64,000 nucleotides of DNA from Desulfatitalea sp. UBA4791 (GCA_002402905.1 DHGT01000083.1:39466-103465); one strand, 5' to 3'; numbered from the stretch's first letter, positions 1 through 8,838 are shown. Notes: generated by a model from the letters alone, not told the origin. Numbers and translations are program-made.

Positions 1-318
1 GATATAGCCGTCGTTCGAAATAAAAAAACCGCTTCCATAGCCGAGTGTGCCCCGGACCGCGACCGTGGCGGCCACCGCCCTTTCGATCTCGTTGCGGGCT
101 GGATATTCGGTGAGCAGGGGGGTGCCCTCGGGCGACGGCGGCGGCGCATCGGGAGCGGTGTTGGCTATCTTTTCACTCTGGTCGACCATTTCCCTGGGAG
201 GCGCATCGGTAAAGTACCAGACCCCGTCCTTCTGGTATTTGTACAGCTCGGCATGACCAGGGGGCACGATCCATATCAGTAAAGTCAGGGAGAAAAACAC
301 ATATCCAAAAAATTTCAT
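1..318 (-). CDS. Secreted DUF4124 / trypsin-like protease, N-terminal part (cut by window edge)
   Basis: An open frame of 106 codons runs from an ATG at 318 to the window edge with no stop, so the C-terminal part lies outside. The first ~23 residues form a signal peptide: a short basic start, a hydrophobic core (SLTLLIWIV) and an AXA-like end (GHA). Next comes a DUF4124-type motif (ELYKYQKDGVWYFTDAP), which is common at the front of exported proteobacterial proteins. The last visible residues (VAVRGTLGYGSGFFISNDGYI) match the start of an S1C/trypsin-like protease barrel of the HtrA type, just before the catalytic His would appear. Export to the periplasm is expected. The protease call rests on about 20 residues, and the catalytic triad cannot be seen. 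It lies 135 bp downstream of the Ehr operon on the same strand. Confidence 0.72.
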   Translation of the reverse strand, partial: MKFFGYVFFSLTLLIWIVPPGHAELYKYQKDGVWYFTDAPPREMVDQSEKIANTAPDAPPPSPEGTPLLTEYPARNEIERAVAATVAVRGTLGYGSGFFISNDGYI

Positions 319-453
319 GACCATCGCCTGTGTTCGTTTGGTTGTCCCATTGTCCGAGGGATCCGGCAAACAATTGTGTATGGTGGATCCATTCGCTTAT
401 CTACTATTATTGGCCACAGCGTATAAATCTTGATCTCGATGGCTCTATCAAGC

Positions 454-1236
454 TTAAGGCCGGCTGTCGTTAGCTGCCGGAACAGGCTTTCCGATCACGC
501 GCAGCAATCCATCCAATATGGTCAGGGGGTGCGGCGGGCAACCGGGGATATAGAGGTCTACCGGCAATAGTGTGTCGATGCCGTTGCAGGTTTCCGGGTG
601 GTCGATGTAGGGACCGCCATTGATGGCGCAGGCCCCGCAGGCGATCACGAGGCGCGGTGACGGCACGGCGGCCCAGGTTTTTTCCAGCGCCAGGCGCATG
701 TTTTCCGTGACCGGGCCGGTGATCAGCAGGCCGTCGGCATGCCTGGGCGAGGCCACGAATTGGATGCCGAAGCGCCCGATGTCCCAAGCCGGGGTGCCCA
801 ACACATTGACATCTGCCTCGCAGGCATTGCACCCGCCGGCGGAAACTTGGCGCAGCTTGAGCGATCGGCCAAAATATTTTCGTGCCGTTGCCGACAGCGC
901 CTCGACACGCTGCGGCGAGGCTTCACCGACAATCAAATCGGAACGGCGAGCCGCTGCCAACTGATGATTGAGGCCGAAAACAATGGATGCCTGCGGGCAG
1001 GCTTCGGCACACGCGCGGCAAAAGAGGCAACGTCCGGTATCCAGTTCCATAGCCAGCTTCGTCTGGCGAAGGGCGCCAACCGGACAGACATCGATGCAGG
1101 CATGGCAATCGGGATAACATGTGCCGCGAATCAGCGGCCGTCCGCTGAAACGATCGGGAAGATCCGGGATCGCTCCGCGTGGATAGCTCATGGTCCTGTA
1201 CTTCTGTTGCAAGCGCGCTTTGAGAACCTTCAACAT
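454..1236 (-). CDS. Ehr/hydrogenase-4-like small subunit: ferredoxin (HyfH-like) fused to NuoB (HyfI-like)
   Basis: A 260-residue electron-transfer subunit of the membrane complex encoded upstream. Residues ~35-85 hold two [4Fe-4S] motifs (C40, C44, C47, C51 and C70, C73, C76, C80), as in HyfH/NuoI. Residues ~125-250 are NuoB/HyfI-like, with cysteines for the cluster next to the catalytic subunit (GGCNACEADVN, CGAC near 200-203, GCPPHP near 233). In E. coli these are separate proteins, so this is a fusion. It is the last gene of the operon, 11 bp after the large subunit. Because that large subunit lacks NiFe ligands, the electron acceptor is unlikely to be protons; the natural partner of the ferredoxin domain is unknown. 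Confidence 0.88.
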   Translation of the reverse strand: MLKVLKARLQQKYRTMSYPRGAIPDLPDRFSGRPLIRGTCYPDCHACIDVCPVGALRQTKLAMELDTGRCLFCRACAEACPQASIVFGLNHQLAAARRSDLIVGEASPQRVEALSATARKYFGRSLKLRQVSAGGCNACEADVNVLGTPAWDIGRFGIQFVASPRHADGLLITGPVTENMRLALEKTWAAVPSPRLVIACGACAINGGPYIDHPETCNGIDTLLPVDLYIPGCPPHPLTILDGLLRVIGKPVPAANDSRP

Positions 1237-1247
1237 CGTCTGTTTCT

Positions 1248-2744
1248 CTATAAGTCATGTCCACAGTAGGAAAGATTGAAACTCTTGTTGCACAGCGGAA
1301 AGTCGGAGATCTGCTGGCCTCGCAGGGCCAGGGCCAGGCCGAACCAGTTATGGAAAGATGGATCCACGACCTTGTAAAAGGCAAAGCGACTCCGGCTGTC
1401 GGTTGCCGCCACATGGCAGATTTCTCCCCGCCAGCCCTCGACCAGCGTCACCACCAGGCTGTCGGGACGAAAGGCGGAAAGCGGCTTGGGCTTTACGTCT
1501 TCCAGGTCGGTAGCAGAAAGCTGGCGACGGATAAAGGATATCGACTGCTCGATCTCCAACCAGCGGACATAGGCGCGTGCGAAGCAGTCGCCGCTCGGAT
1601 AAGTGACCACCGGAACCGTGTCGAAGCGGTAGGCTGAATAAGGGAATCGGTTCCGCACGTCATAGCTGAGGCCACAGGACCGCCCCGCCGGACCGATCAG
1701 ACCGATGCGATGGGCCAGATCGGCGGTCAGTATACCGGTACCCTCGAAACGGGCCATGACGGACGGCGCATCGAACATGAGAGGCACGGCACTTTGGAGA
1801 TCCTTTTCGACGGCTTCCAGACCCTGCATCAGCCTTTCGCGGCGCGCATCATCGATGCCGTAGCGGACCCCGCCGGGCGTGACCAGACCACGGCCGAAAC
1901 GGTTGCCACACAGGAGGGCCGTCAGATTGAGGACATCACCGCGGATGCGGCCGCAGTAGTTGAGGGTCGGCAAAAAACCCACATCACCGGCCATGGCACC
2001 CAGATCACCGATATGGTTGGCCAACCGTTCCAGTTCGCCGGCAACGGTGCGTATCGTTTCCGCCGCGTGTGAAATTTGAGAGTCGCACAGCGCCTCGGCC
2101 GCCAGGCAATAGGCGCTGGCATGGCCGACCGTACTGTCGCCCGCCAGGGTCTGCATGTAGTGGAGGGTTCGCAGATTCGGTCCGCCGATCAGGGCGCGCT
2201 CCACCCCGCGGTGCTGATAGCCCAGGGATATTTCAAGGTGGTGAACCGTTTCCCCATAACATTGAAAACGGAAATGGCCGGGTTCGATGACGCCCGCATG
2301 CACCGGCCCCACGGCGACCTCATGGACCTCCTCACCGCTCATGCTGAAGAAATCGGTCACGCCAATGGTTGCGGCTGTCGCTCCGCGAATGGACGGCTGA
2401 AAGCGTAACGGTTTCAGCCAGCTGTGGCCTTGGGGGCAGAGGCCGGTCTGTTCGAAGATTTCGCGTTCAAACCAGTTGGCCGCCCAGCAATCCGGCGTCA
2501 GGGCAGGGTAAGCCTCCGCCACATCCGCGGCCAATACCTTGATCTGCTCGCGATCGGGATCGGATAGCACGGCATATATGCGGAAACAGTCGCCCTGTGG
2601 AACGGCAAAAAGGGCAGAGAGGTACCCGCCGGTGCCGGCGTGTTCGATCGTCACCTGGCGCAAGGTGGCGATGGCCATCACTGGAATGTCCGCGCGGGCG
2701 ATGACTTCGCCATTGAAGAGTTCCGGCACCGGGGGATGGGTCAC
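1248..2744 (-). CDS. Ehr-type large subunit (NuoCD/HyfG-like) without NiFe-binding cysteines
   Basis: A 498-residue homologue of hydrogenase large subunits and NuoCD: a NuoC-like front (~1-130) and a NuoD/HyfG-like body. I start it at the GTG at 2744, which overlaps the previous stop in a GTGA junction and follows AGGTG; the open frame upstream is shadow sequence. Group 4 hydrogenases have a CGIC-type motif in the helix here read as QTLAGDSTVGH (~201-204 AGDS), and DPCxxC at the C-terminus, here DFPLCNKSFNLSYCGHDL. Neither CxxC pair is present, so the protein should not bind a NiFe centre. This is the hallmark of energy-converting-hydrogenase-related (Ehr) complexes described for Geobacter and others, whose substrate is not established. 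Confidence 0.88.
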   Translation of the reverse strand: MTHPPVPELFNGEVIARADIPVMAIATLRQVTIEHAGTGGYLSALFAVPQGDCFRIYAVLSDPDREQIKVLAADVAEAYPALTPDCWAANWFEREIFEQTGLCPQGHSWLKPLRFQPSIRGATAATIGVTDFFSMSGEEVHEVAVGPVHAGVIEPGHFRFQCYGETVHHLEISLGYQHRGVERALIGGPNLRTLHYMQTLAGDSTVGHASAYCLAAEALCDSQISHAAETIRTVAGELERLANHIGDLGAMAGDVGFLPTLNYCGRIRGDVLNLTALLCGNRFGRGLVTPGGVRYGIDDARRERLMQGLEAVEKDLQSAVPLMFDAPSVMARFEGTGILTADLAHRIGLIGPAGRSCGLSYDVRNRFPYSAYRFDTVPVVTYPSGDCFARAYVRWLEIEQSISFIRRQLSATDLEDVKPKPLSAFRPDSLVVTLVEGWRGEICHVAATDSRSRFAFYKVVDPSFHNWFGLALALRGQQISDFPLCNKSFNLSYCGHDL

Positions 2745-4225
2745 AGGGCACCTCCCCACATGGCTGCGACGCGCTGGATGAGTCTTCCCAGCGGGCCGGG
2801 GATCCAGAGCCCCAATATCAGAACAACAGCAGTCAGCAGAGCCGGTGCGGTCACGGATAGAAAGGTTTCGCGATTCTTTCCAGCCGCAGTGGGCATATCT
2901 GGCGCGCTGCCGTAAACCATATGCAAGGCGGCCCACAGCAAGGCACCGAAGGCAATACCCAAAGCCGCCAGATAGCCGGCTGCGACCCCCCAGCGTTGGG
3001 CGGCGAGAGCACCCTTCAGAATCATTATTTCGCTGGTGAAGAGTCCGAAAGGGGGGGATCCGACGATGGCCAGAATGCCCGCCATCCAGAGCAAAGCGGA
3101 AAACGGCATCGAATGGCGCAGCCCCCGGGTGGATGGCATATCCTTGGTACGATAGGCGGCCAGGATGTTGCCCGCCACCAGGAAGAGACTCGCCTTGGCC
3201 AGGGAATGGTTGACGGCATGCAGCATGGCGCCGTTCGCGGCGACACCGCCTAAGCCGACGCCCACGGCCAGCACGCCCATATGCTCCACACTGGAATAGG
3301 CCAGCAGTCGCTTGTAGTCGGATTGAGCAATGAGCAGCATCGCGGCCCAGAGCATGGAGAGCAATCCGAACAAAAGCAACACACCTCGCCCGAACTCTCC
3401 CAGGCCGGCTGCCGCCAACACGGATTGAACGCGCAGCACGGCCAGGAAGGCACAGTTGAGCAGGGCTCCCGAAAGCAGCGCTGAAACCAGCGAGGGAGCT
3501 TCACTATGGGCGTCCGGCAACCAGGTATGCATCGGCGCCAGGCCCATTTTGGTGCCATAACCAACCAGCATCAGTATAAAAGCGGCTTTAAGCCAGGTCG
3601 GCGAAAGGGTCTGGGCATGGTCTCTCAAAATGGGAAGCAGGAGGGTGATTTCTTCACCCTGACCGGCGGTGGTGGAGACCGCCAAAAAGAAATTTCCAAG
3701 CAGGGCCAGGGAGATGCCCACCGAGCAGATCAGCAGATACTTCCATGCCGCGCTCAGGCTCCGGTGATGACGATGGTAGTAGATCAATGGTGCGCTGGTC
3801 AGGGTGGTGGCTTCGACCGCTACCCACAGCAACCCCAGATGCTGAGCTGTGGCCACGGCCGACATGGTGGCCAGGAAGAACAGCAGACACCCGATGAAGA
3901 CTCTCTCCGACCGATTAGCGAAATCGAATCCCTCCAGATAGTCGCGAATGGGTGCCTTGGTGTCGGTGCTCAGGTATCCGATGCCGTAAAGCGCCGCGGC
4001 GAAAAAGAGCGTGCTGCTGATGGTCAAAAACAAAAGGGCCGCGTCATCCATGGCCAGCCAGCCGTTGGCGGTACACGCGGTGACCGGTCGGAGCCAGGCG
4101 GTCAGCACCAACCCGCAGTGGATCGCGGAGGTGAAGAGGAACATCATCCGGCGTACACGTTCGGCAAGCGGCAGGAATGCCAGAATGCCGGCCATGGCTG
4201 GAATCAGGATTAGCGCCCAGATCAT
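2741..4225 (-). CDS. HyfF/NuoN-like antiporter-type membrane subunit of the Ehr complex
   Basis: A 494-residue polytopic protein of the Mrp-antiporter/NuoLMN family, predicted to translocate ions in the membrane arm. The start MIWALILIPAMAG at 4225 fits the family and lies just after the previous stop. The family signature of a conserved Lys before a His-containing loop is visible (GYGTKMGLAPMHTWLPDAH), followed by a discontinuous-helix segment (SALLSGALLNCAFLAVLR) with Asn rather than Lys at the second position. About 14 hydrophobic segments are seen. The stop overlaps the GTG of the large subunit, so the two are translationally coupled. HyfF and NuoN are the closest named relatives; HyfD is less likely. 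Confidence 0.85.
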   Translation of the reverse strand: MIWALILIPAMAGILAFLPLAERVRRMMFLFTSAIHCGLVLTAWLRPVTACTANGWLAMDDAALLFLTISSTLFFAAALYGIGYLSTDTKAPIRDYLEGFDFANRSERVFIGCLLFFLATMSAVATAQHLGLLWVAVEATTLTSAPLIYYHRHHRSLSAAWKYLLICSVGISLALLGNFFLAVSTTAGQGEEITLLLPILRDHAQTLSPTWLKAAFILMLVGYGTKMGLAPMHTWLPDAHSEAPSLVSALLSGALLNCAFLAVLRVQSVLAAAGLGEFGRGVLLLFGLLSMLWAAMLLIAQSDYKRLLAYSSVEHMGVLAVGVGLGGVAANGAMLHAVNHSLAKASLFLVAGNILAAYRTKDMPSTRGLRHSMPFSALLWMAGILAIVGSPPFGLFTSEIMILKGALAAQRWGVAAGYLAALGIAFGALLWAALHMVYGSAPDMPTAAGKNRETFLSVTAPALLTAVVLILGLWIPGPLGRLIQRVAAMWGGAL

Positions 4226-4229
4226 CGTC

Positions 4230-4871
4230 TCAATCCTTGAAGGTCGAAAACCGGTCCGTGTCGATGTGGTCGAACTCCCGGTTGATCTGATGGATGGTGA
4301 TGCCCATGACGAATACGGCCGCCAAAACATCCAACAACACGCCGGTCTGCACCAGCCAGGGTTCGTGCACCGCAAAGGCGATGCCGAAGAGATAAATGCC
4401 GTTTTCAAGCACGAGAAAACCCAGTACCTGTGTGATAGCTTTGCGCCGTGCGATGATCAAAAAAAGACCGCAAAGCATGGTGAAAAGGGTCACAGGCACC
4501 AGCAGTTGATCCACGCCCCCGGTCGGCAGTTGCAGCTTCCGGCCGGCCAGGTGGCTGAGCACCAGGAGCCCGGTGCCCGTCAGTATGGAGAGGGTGTAGC
4601 CCATCAATGGTTCAAGCTCGCGGACAACACCGGTTTCCCGCAGAGCGCGTCGAACCAGGCCCGGCAGAACGACCGACTTGACCAGGGTGGCGGCCGCCAT
4701 CATCGCCATGATCCAGGGGGTCGGCAGGTTCGGACCCAGCAGGGGCAACAAGCCGATCACCAGGGCTTGCAGCGCCACGGTCTGGACACAGGCCCCCAAG
4801 CGGCTGGTACCCAGCAGCCGGAAATTCAGCAAAATCAAAAGAACAATGAGAATTTCTTTGAGGGCTTGCAT
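4230..4871 (-). CDS. HyfE-like membrane subunit of the Ehr complex
   Basis: A 213-residue membrane protein with about seven hydrophobic segments, matching HyfE in length and position. HyfE contains a NuoK-like portion, and the segment ~125-190 here (VTLFTMLCGLFLIIARRK, then LGFLVLENGIYLFGIAF) carries the membrane glutamate (LENG) expected of NuoK/MrpC relatives. The start is the ATG at 4871 (MQALKEILIVLLIL), 2 bp after the stop of the NuoH-like gene; the upstream continuation of the frame is not coding. It probably contributes to ion translocation in the membrane arm. Confidence 0.82.
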   Translation of the reverse strand: MQALKEILIVLLILLNFRLLGTSRLGACVQTVALQALVIGLLPLLGPNLPTPWIMAMMAAATLVKSVVLPGLVRRALRETGVVRELEPLMGYTLSILTGTGLLVLSHLAGRKLQLPTGGVDQLLVPVTLFTMLCGLFLIIARRKAITQVLGFLVLENGIYLFGIAFAVHEPWLVQTGVLLDVLAAVFVMGITIHQINREFDHIDTDRFSTFKD

Positions 4872-4873
4872 GT

Positions 4874-5785
4874 TCACCTCATCGCCACCATGACCGCCAG
4901 AAACGAGAGAACGCCGGCCGTCACCAGGAGTTGTGGCGTGCGTATCAGCCGAAGGCGTGCCATCACCGATTCGATATAACCCACCAGAAGCGCCACGATG
5001 ACCATCGCACCCAGACCAGTGGCGAAGTTGAGCAGGGAGCTGGACGCACGCAATGGCAATGCCATGGAAACAAGGATCGCGCTCAGGATCCACATTTTCA
5101 AGGCGGAACCATACTCGATAAAGGCCAGGTCGACGCCACAGTGGTCCAGGATCATGGCCTCGTGAATCATGGTCAATTCGAGGTGAGTGTTGGGGTCGTC
5201 GAAGGGCAGACGGGCGTTTTCGGCCAGCAGGACCACCAGCAAGGCAGCCGAAACCAGCGGCAGGATGGCGTTGGCCGGCCAGACCAACCCGGCTGCCCAG
5301 GCCTGCGCGGCGAAGGCGCTCAGGGAAAAGGATTTCGTAAAGGCCGCAACCGCCAGAAGAGCGACCAATAGTGCCACTTCCGCAAGTGCCGATAACTGCG
5401 CCTCGCGGCTGGCGCCCATGCCTTCAAAGGCCGATCCCGTATCAAGGGCCGCCGATATGATCATGAAACGCATCAATCCCAATGCATACACCACAAGGAG
5501 CAAGTCGCCTTGGAAACAAAGCCATGCGGCCGTCGATCCCAGCGGTGTGAACAAAAGGGCCAGAAGCACGGCGGCCAGTTCTATGGGCGGAGCGGTCCGG
5601 AAGATCCATGAGGTGGTTCGGCTGTAAACGGCGTCTTTGCGCAGCAGTTTGAAAATGTCATAATATAATTGAAAAAACGATGGACCGTGCCGTCCGCCGA
5701 AAAATGCTTTGGTCCGGTTGATCACCCCTGCCAGCAGAGGCGCACTCACCAAGGCGAACAGAACATGTAAGAGTCCCCAGCGCAT
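4874..5785 (-). CDS. HyfC/NuoH-like membrane anchor of the Ehr complex
   Basis: A 303-residue membrane subunit related to NuoH/HyfC, which joins the peripheral electron-transfer arm to the ion-translocating arm. Family features are visible: an N-terminal helix followed by AGVINRTKAFFGGRHGPSFFQ (NuoH-like PN/GRxGP loop), then a DFxKLLRKD-type cytoplasmic loop, the segment MGASREAQLSALAEVALL, and LPFDDPNTHLELTMIHEA, the conserved acidic loop. Start at MRWGLLHV with GGAAGAA upstream. It is 10 bp downstream of the NuoL-like gene and 2 bp before the HyfE-like gene, so it is clearly in the same operon. Confidence 0.88.
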   Translation of the reverse strand: MRWGLLHVLFALVSAPLLAGVINRTKAFFGGRHGPSFFQLYYDIFKLLRKDAVYSRTTSWIFRTAPPIELAAVLLALLFTPLGSTAAWLCFQGDLLLVVYALGLMRFMIISAALDTGSAFEGMGASREAQLSALAEVALLVALLAVAAFTKSFSLSAFAAQAWAAGLVWPANAILPLVSAALLVVLLAENARLPFDDPNTHLELTMIHEAMILDHCGVDLAFIEYGSALKMWILSAILVSMALPLRASSSLLNFATGLGAMVIVALLVGYIESVMARLRLIRTPQLLVTAGVLSFLAVMVAMR

Positions 5786-5795
5786 GGCGTTCTTC

Positions 5796-7748
5796 CTATC
5801 CCAGATGCCAGATTAGCATCAGCAGCAAAGTGGCCACGATGTAAAGAATACACAGGTGTGTGCGTCCCTGTTGCAGGTCACGAAAAGCTGCCGCTAATCG
5901 GGCGAGTCCGCGTACGATCGGCGCGAAACAAGATTGCACGAAAAAATCGGGTGTCTCGGTTTCCAGACGAGCCGCAGTCGGAAACAAGCCTTGCGGTGCC
6001 TGCAACCGGCGGCGGGTGCGCATGAGCCCGGCGAACATGCTCCCGATCGGCTGGACAAACGAGGCGGCGCTGTATTGCATGCGCGGAGAAGGTGCCGCAT
6101 AGCCGCAGTCCCAGGTTTCGCCGGAGCGTATTTCCCGGCCGCGCAACAAAACGGCACGCAATCCCAGGAGCAGAGCCGTGCCTATGAGCAGGCCCAACCC
6201 GGCGTAGCTGATCCATGGCAGCATATGAAAGATGCCCTGCAATTCATTCAGGGACATCGATACCGGTAGCAACTGTGATATAGCTGGCATAACAAGGCCC
6301 ACCAGCCAGGGGCCGCCCAGGCCCGCCCCAAGGCAGAGCAGGGCCAGCAGGATCATTGCGGTTCGCATGCCTGCCGGTGCTTCACGCGCCTGTGATGCCG
6401 TCTTGCTGCGCGGGGATCCAAGAAAGATGATCCCAAACGCCTTGGTGAAGCAGGCGACGGCCAATCCGCCGATCAGGGCCATCGCCGCCACCGCAATCAG
6501 TCCGCTCCATGCGCTTGCACCGACACTCATGACATGGAACGCAGCGGCGTAAACGAGAAATTCACTGACGAAGCCGTTCAGCGGCGGCAAAGCGCTGATG
6601 GCCGCCGCTCCAACCAGAAAAGCGGCGCCCGTATATGGCATATAGCGAAGCATGCCGCCCAACCGATCCATGCGCCCGGTGCCTGCGGCGTGCAGCACTG
6701 CGCCAGCACCCAGGAAGAGCAGGCTTTTGAAAAGCGCATGGTTCAAGGTATGCAGCAGGGCGGCGCAGATGCCCATGGTTGCAACCACAATGTTGCCCGC
6801 GGCGATACCCAGCACGCCGAGGCCTAAGGCCAGAACGATAATACCAATGTTTTCCACGGTGCTGTATGCCAGTAACCGTTTGAGGTCGTGCTGAACGAGG
6901 GCGAAAATTACACCGGTCAAACCGGTCACGACCCCGATGAAGATCATGACCCAGCCCCACCCGGAAGGCGGGGGACCTAAGAAGGTAAGTACGCGCAGCA
7001 GGCCGTAGATGCCTATTTTGACCATCACGCCGCTCATCAGGGCCGAAACGTGAGAGGGCGCCACGGGGTGGGCTTCGGGTAGCCAGACATGCAGCGGTAC
7101 GAGGCCCGCTTTGGTTCCGAAGCCGACCAGAGCGAGCGCGAAGATCAAGGATGCTCCCCCAGGGACGACGGCCGGGTTGAAGTGGACGAAATCCATGCTG
7201 TCGGGGCTGCCCAGCAGCATGAACATGACCAGCAAAAAGGCGGTCCCCAGGTGAGTCGCGATCAGGTAGGTCCAGCCCGCGCGAACAACACCGCATTTTT
7301 CATGATCGTGCACCACCAGGAAAAAGGAGGAGAGGGACATGACTTCCCAAAAAACCAGGAAAAAGAACCCGTCCCGCGCCAACACCACCAGCAGCATGGC
7401 TGCCAGGAGTAGATTGTACCAGCACCAGCTTAAGCTGATTGTACGCCTTGGTTGATTTGAAAGGTAGGAGTGTCCATAAACCGCTGCCATGGCGCCGATC
7501 ATCCCAATCACGATGACAAACCAGGCCGTTAGGGGATCTATTTCAAGACGCGGGGCCCCGAATGGAAGCGGAATGGGTAGTGTGATGGTTGGTGATGCAC
7601 CTGTCAGGAGGCTCTGGCCGCCGGCGAAGACCGCCAGAGCGCCGGCGATCGTCGCAGCGCATGGGCCAAGCACATCCCCGCGTTTCGAAAGACCGCACAC
7701 TACGGCGCTTGCCAGCAAAACGATCAGGCCGATCAGCGGCAGCACCAT
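5796..7748 (-). CDS. NuoL/HyfB-like antiporter-type membrane subunit of the Ehr complex
   Basis: A 650-residue polytopic protein of the NuoL/HyfB family, the largest membrane subunit of the complex. I start it at 7748 (MVLPLIGLIVLL), one base after the upstream stop; the longer open frame overlaps the regulator gene and is not used. Key family segments are present: the TM5 glutamate region (LVFWEVMSLSSFFLVVHD), the loop FGTKAGLVPLHVWLPEAHP, and SALMSGVMVKIGIYGLLR with a central Lys. The C-terminal ~100 residues resemble HyfB (ETWDCGYAAPSPRMQYSAASF, then a last hydrophobic helix). Together with the HyfF-like and HyfE-like proteins it gives the complex at least two potential ion channels. Confidence 0.88.
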   Translation of the reverse strand: MVLPLIGLIVLLASAVVCGLSKRGDVLGPCAATIAGALAVFAGGQSLLTGASPTITLPIPLPFGAPRLEIDPLTAWFVIVIGMIGAMAAVYGHSYLSNQPRRTISLSWCWYNLLLAAMLLVVLARDGFFFLVFWEVMSLSSFFLVVHDHEKCGVVRAGWTYLIATHLGTAFLLVMFMLLGSPDSMDFVHFNPAVVPGGASLIFALALVGFGTKAGLVPLHVWLPEAHPVAPSHVSALMSGVMVKIGIYGLLRVLTFLGPPPSGWGWVMIFIGVVTGLTGVIFALVQHDLKRLLAYSTVENIGIIVLALGLGVLGIAAGNIVVATMGICAALLHTLNHALFKSLLFLGAGAVLHAAGTGRMDRLGGMLRYMPYTGAAFLVGAAAISALPPLNGFVSEFLVYAAAFHVMSVGASAWSGLIAVAAMALIGGLAVACFTKAFGIIFLGSPRSKTASQAREAPAGMRTAMILLALLCLGAGLGGPWLVGLVMPAISQLLPVSMSLNELQGIFHMLPWISYAGLGLLIGTALLLGLRAVLLRGREIRSGETWDCGYAAPSPRMQYSAASFVQPIGSMFAGLMRTRRRLQAPQGLFPTAARLETETPDFFVQSCFAPIVRGLARLAAAFRDLQQGRTHLCILYIVATLLLMLIWHLG

Positions 7749-7749
7749 T

Positions 7750-8469
7750 TTAGTTTCCTCGCCTCTTCGATTGTGCGTTTTCGATGCGCAGGTCGATCTC
7801 GGAAGCGGTTTTGAAGAGTTCCTCGCGAAGGGACTTTTTCGTAATGGCAGCCTTGAAGTCAGGCTGCTGCAAAGCGAAAGAGAGCCTGGCCAACAAATGG
7901 AGGTGCGCACGGACGGTCGGGCTGACGATGGTGAAAAGGGTGTCGACCGGCCGTCCGTCAATCGCCTGGAAATCTATGGGATGTTCAAGAAAGCAGAGCG
8001 CGACCATGGGATGTTGCACATGCAGGACAATTGGATTGCGTACATGTGGGATGGCGACACCGTCGCCGACGCCGGTCGATCCCAGAGACTCGCGTGCCAG
8101 CAAAACCTCTAATAAGAATTTTCGATCGACGGCGTCGGGGAGGGAGATGATCCGGACGACCTCGGTGAGTACGGCGGTTTTATTTGACCCCTCCACCCTG
8201 TAGAAAATCCCGCCGGTCCACAGGGCGTCGGCCAATCCTGGCAAACTTTCAGGGTGCTCTTCCTTCAGGATATCGGTTGAAACTGGAATGCGGTTGGCAG
8301 TGGCCCATTCCAAAAGTTCGGTGCGGTTGAAACGGTACTGCTCATTGATACGATGGGCGGGCAGTTTTCGTTGAGAAATCCACCGGTAGACAGTCTTTTC
8401 GGAAACCTTCAATAGTGCGGATACGTCGCGGACGATCAGTTCCATAATACCATGCCGATTTTGGATCAT
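7750..8469 (-). CDS. HTH-PTS EIIA (PtsN-like) regulator heading the Ehr operon
   Basis: A 239-residue two-domain protein. Residues ~9-65 form an excisionase/MerR-like helix-turn-helix (VRDVSALLKVSEKTVYRWI, then KLPAHRINEQYRFNRTELLEW). Residues ~90-235 form a type-2 PTS EIIA domain of the PtsN class, with the phospho-accepting His in GVAIPHVRNP. EIIA(Ntr)-like domains usually act by reversible phosphorylation rather than sugar transport, so a phosphorylation-controlled DNA-binding or assembly switch is inferred. No EI, HPr or EIIBC gene is in the window. Its stop is one base from the next start, so it is co-transcribed with the membrane complex. A second ATG at 8445 is an equally possible start. 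Confidence 0.8.
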   Translation of the reverse strand: MIQNRHGIMELIVRDVSALLKVSEKTVYRWISQRKLPAHRINEQYRFNRTELLEWATANRIPVSTDILKEEHPESLPGLADALWTGGIFYRVEGSNKTAVLTEVVRIISLPDAVDRKFLLEVLLARESLGSTGVGDGVAIPHVRNPIVLHVQHPMVALCFLEHPIDFQAIDGRPVDTLFTIVSPTVRAHLHLLARLSFALQQPDFKAAITKKSLREELFKTASEIDLRIENAQSKRRGN

Positions 8470-8674
8470 TCTCGCATTTTCTCAACAGCGGACATGTCTA
8501 AACCCGTTGAGAAAGCATGTCAACAGGATTGTCTCAAGCAGGTCCCGGTGAGTTGAGGGATGGTAACCCTTTGTATTGGGGTGCCACTTGTGGTGCATCG
8601 ATCCGTGATTACCATAAAGCATAAACCAACCTAAGATCTTGGTGGTTTGAACAGATCGCCGAAAGGAGGACGCC

Positions 8675-8821
8675 ATGTCTCAACAACCCATTTCCAGCCG
8701 TGACCAACGCTGTATCAGCGAATGCATTTTCAAACATTGGAGTGAAAACAGCCAGACCCCGCCGGAGCGCCGGGCCGATGCCTACGAGCAGTGCCTGTCG
8801 AGCTGCCGGATATGTTCTTAG
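8675..8821 (+). CDS. 48-residue twin-CX3C protein, function unknown
   Basis: A short gene with a strong ribosome-binding site (AGGAGG at 8664-8669, 5 bases before ATG) and 48 codons. The product is soluble and has five cysteines: C13-x3-C17, then C39-x3-C43-x2-C46. The two CX3C pairs flank a polar, probably helical, segment. This geometry resembles helical-hairpin proteins held by paired disulfides or a small metal/[Fe-S] site. I recognise no family. It is divergent from the Ehr regulator gene and is followed by a strong terminator, so it appears to be a single-gene transcript. Coding status is inferred from the RBS, the terminator and the cysteine pattern. Confidence 0.6.
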   Translation: MSQQPISSRDQRCISECIFKHWSENSQTPPERRADAYEQCLSSCRICS

Positions 8822-8838
8822 TCCGGCTTTGCCGGACG

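Noticed and set aside
2745..2936. N-terminal extension of the Ehr large subunit to 2936
   Set aside because: It overlaps the upstream gene by ~190 bp, has no hydrogenase-like content, and the GTG at 2744 is coupled with the preceding stop.
454..7748. Calling the first operon a true group 4 NiFe hydrogenase or respiratory complex I
   Set aside because: No NiFe cysteine pairs in the large subunit, and no separate NuoEFG-type NADH module in this operon.
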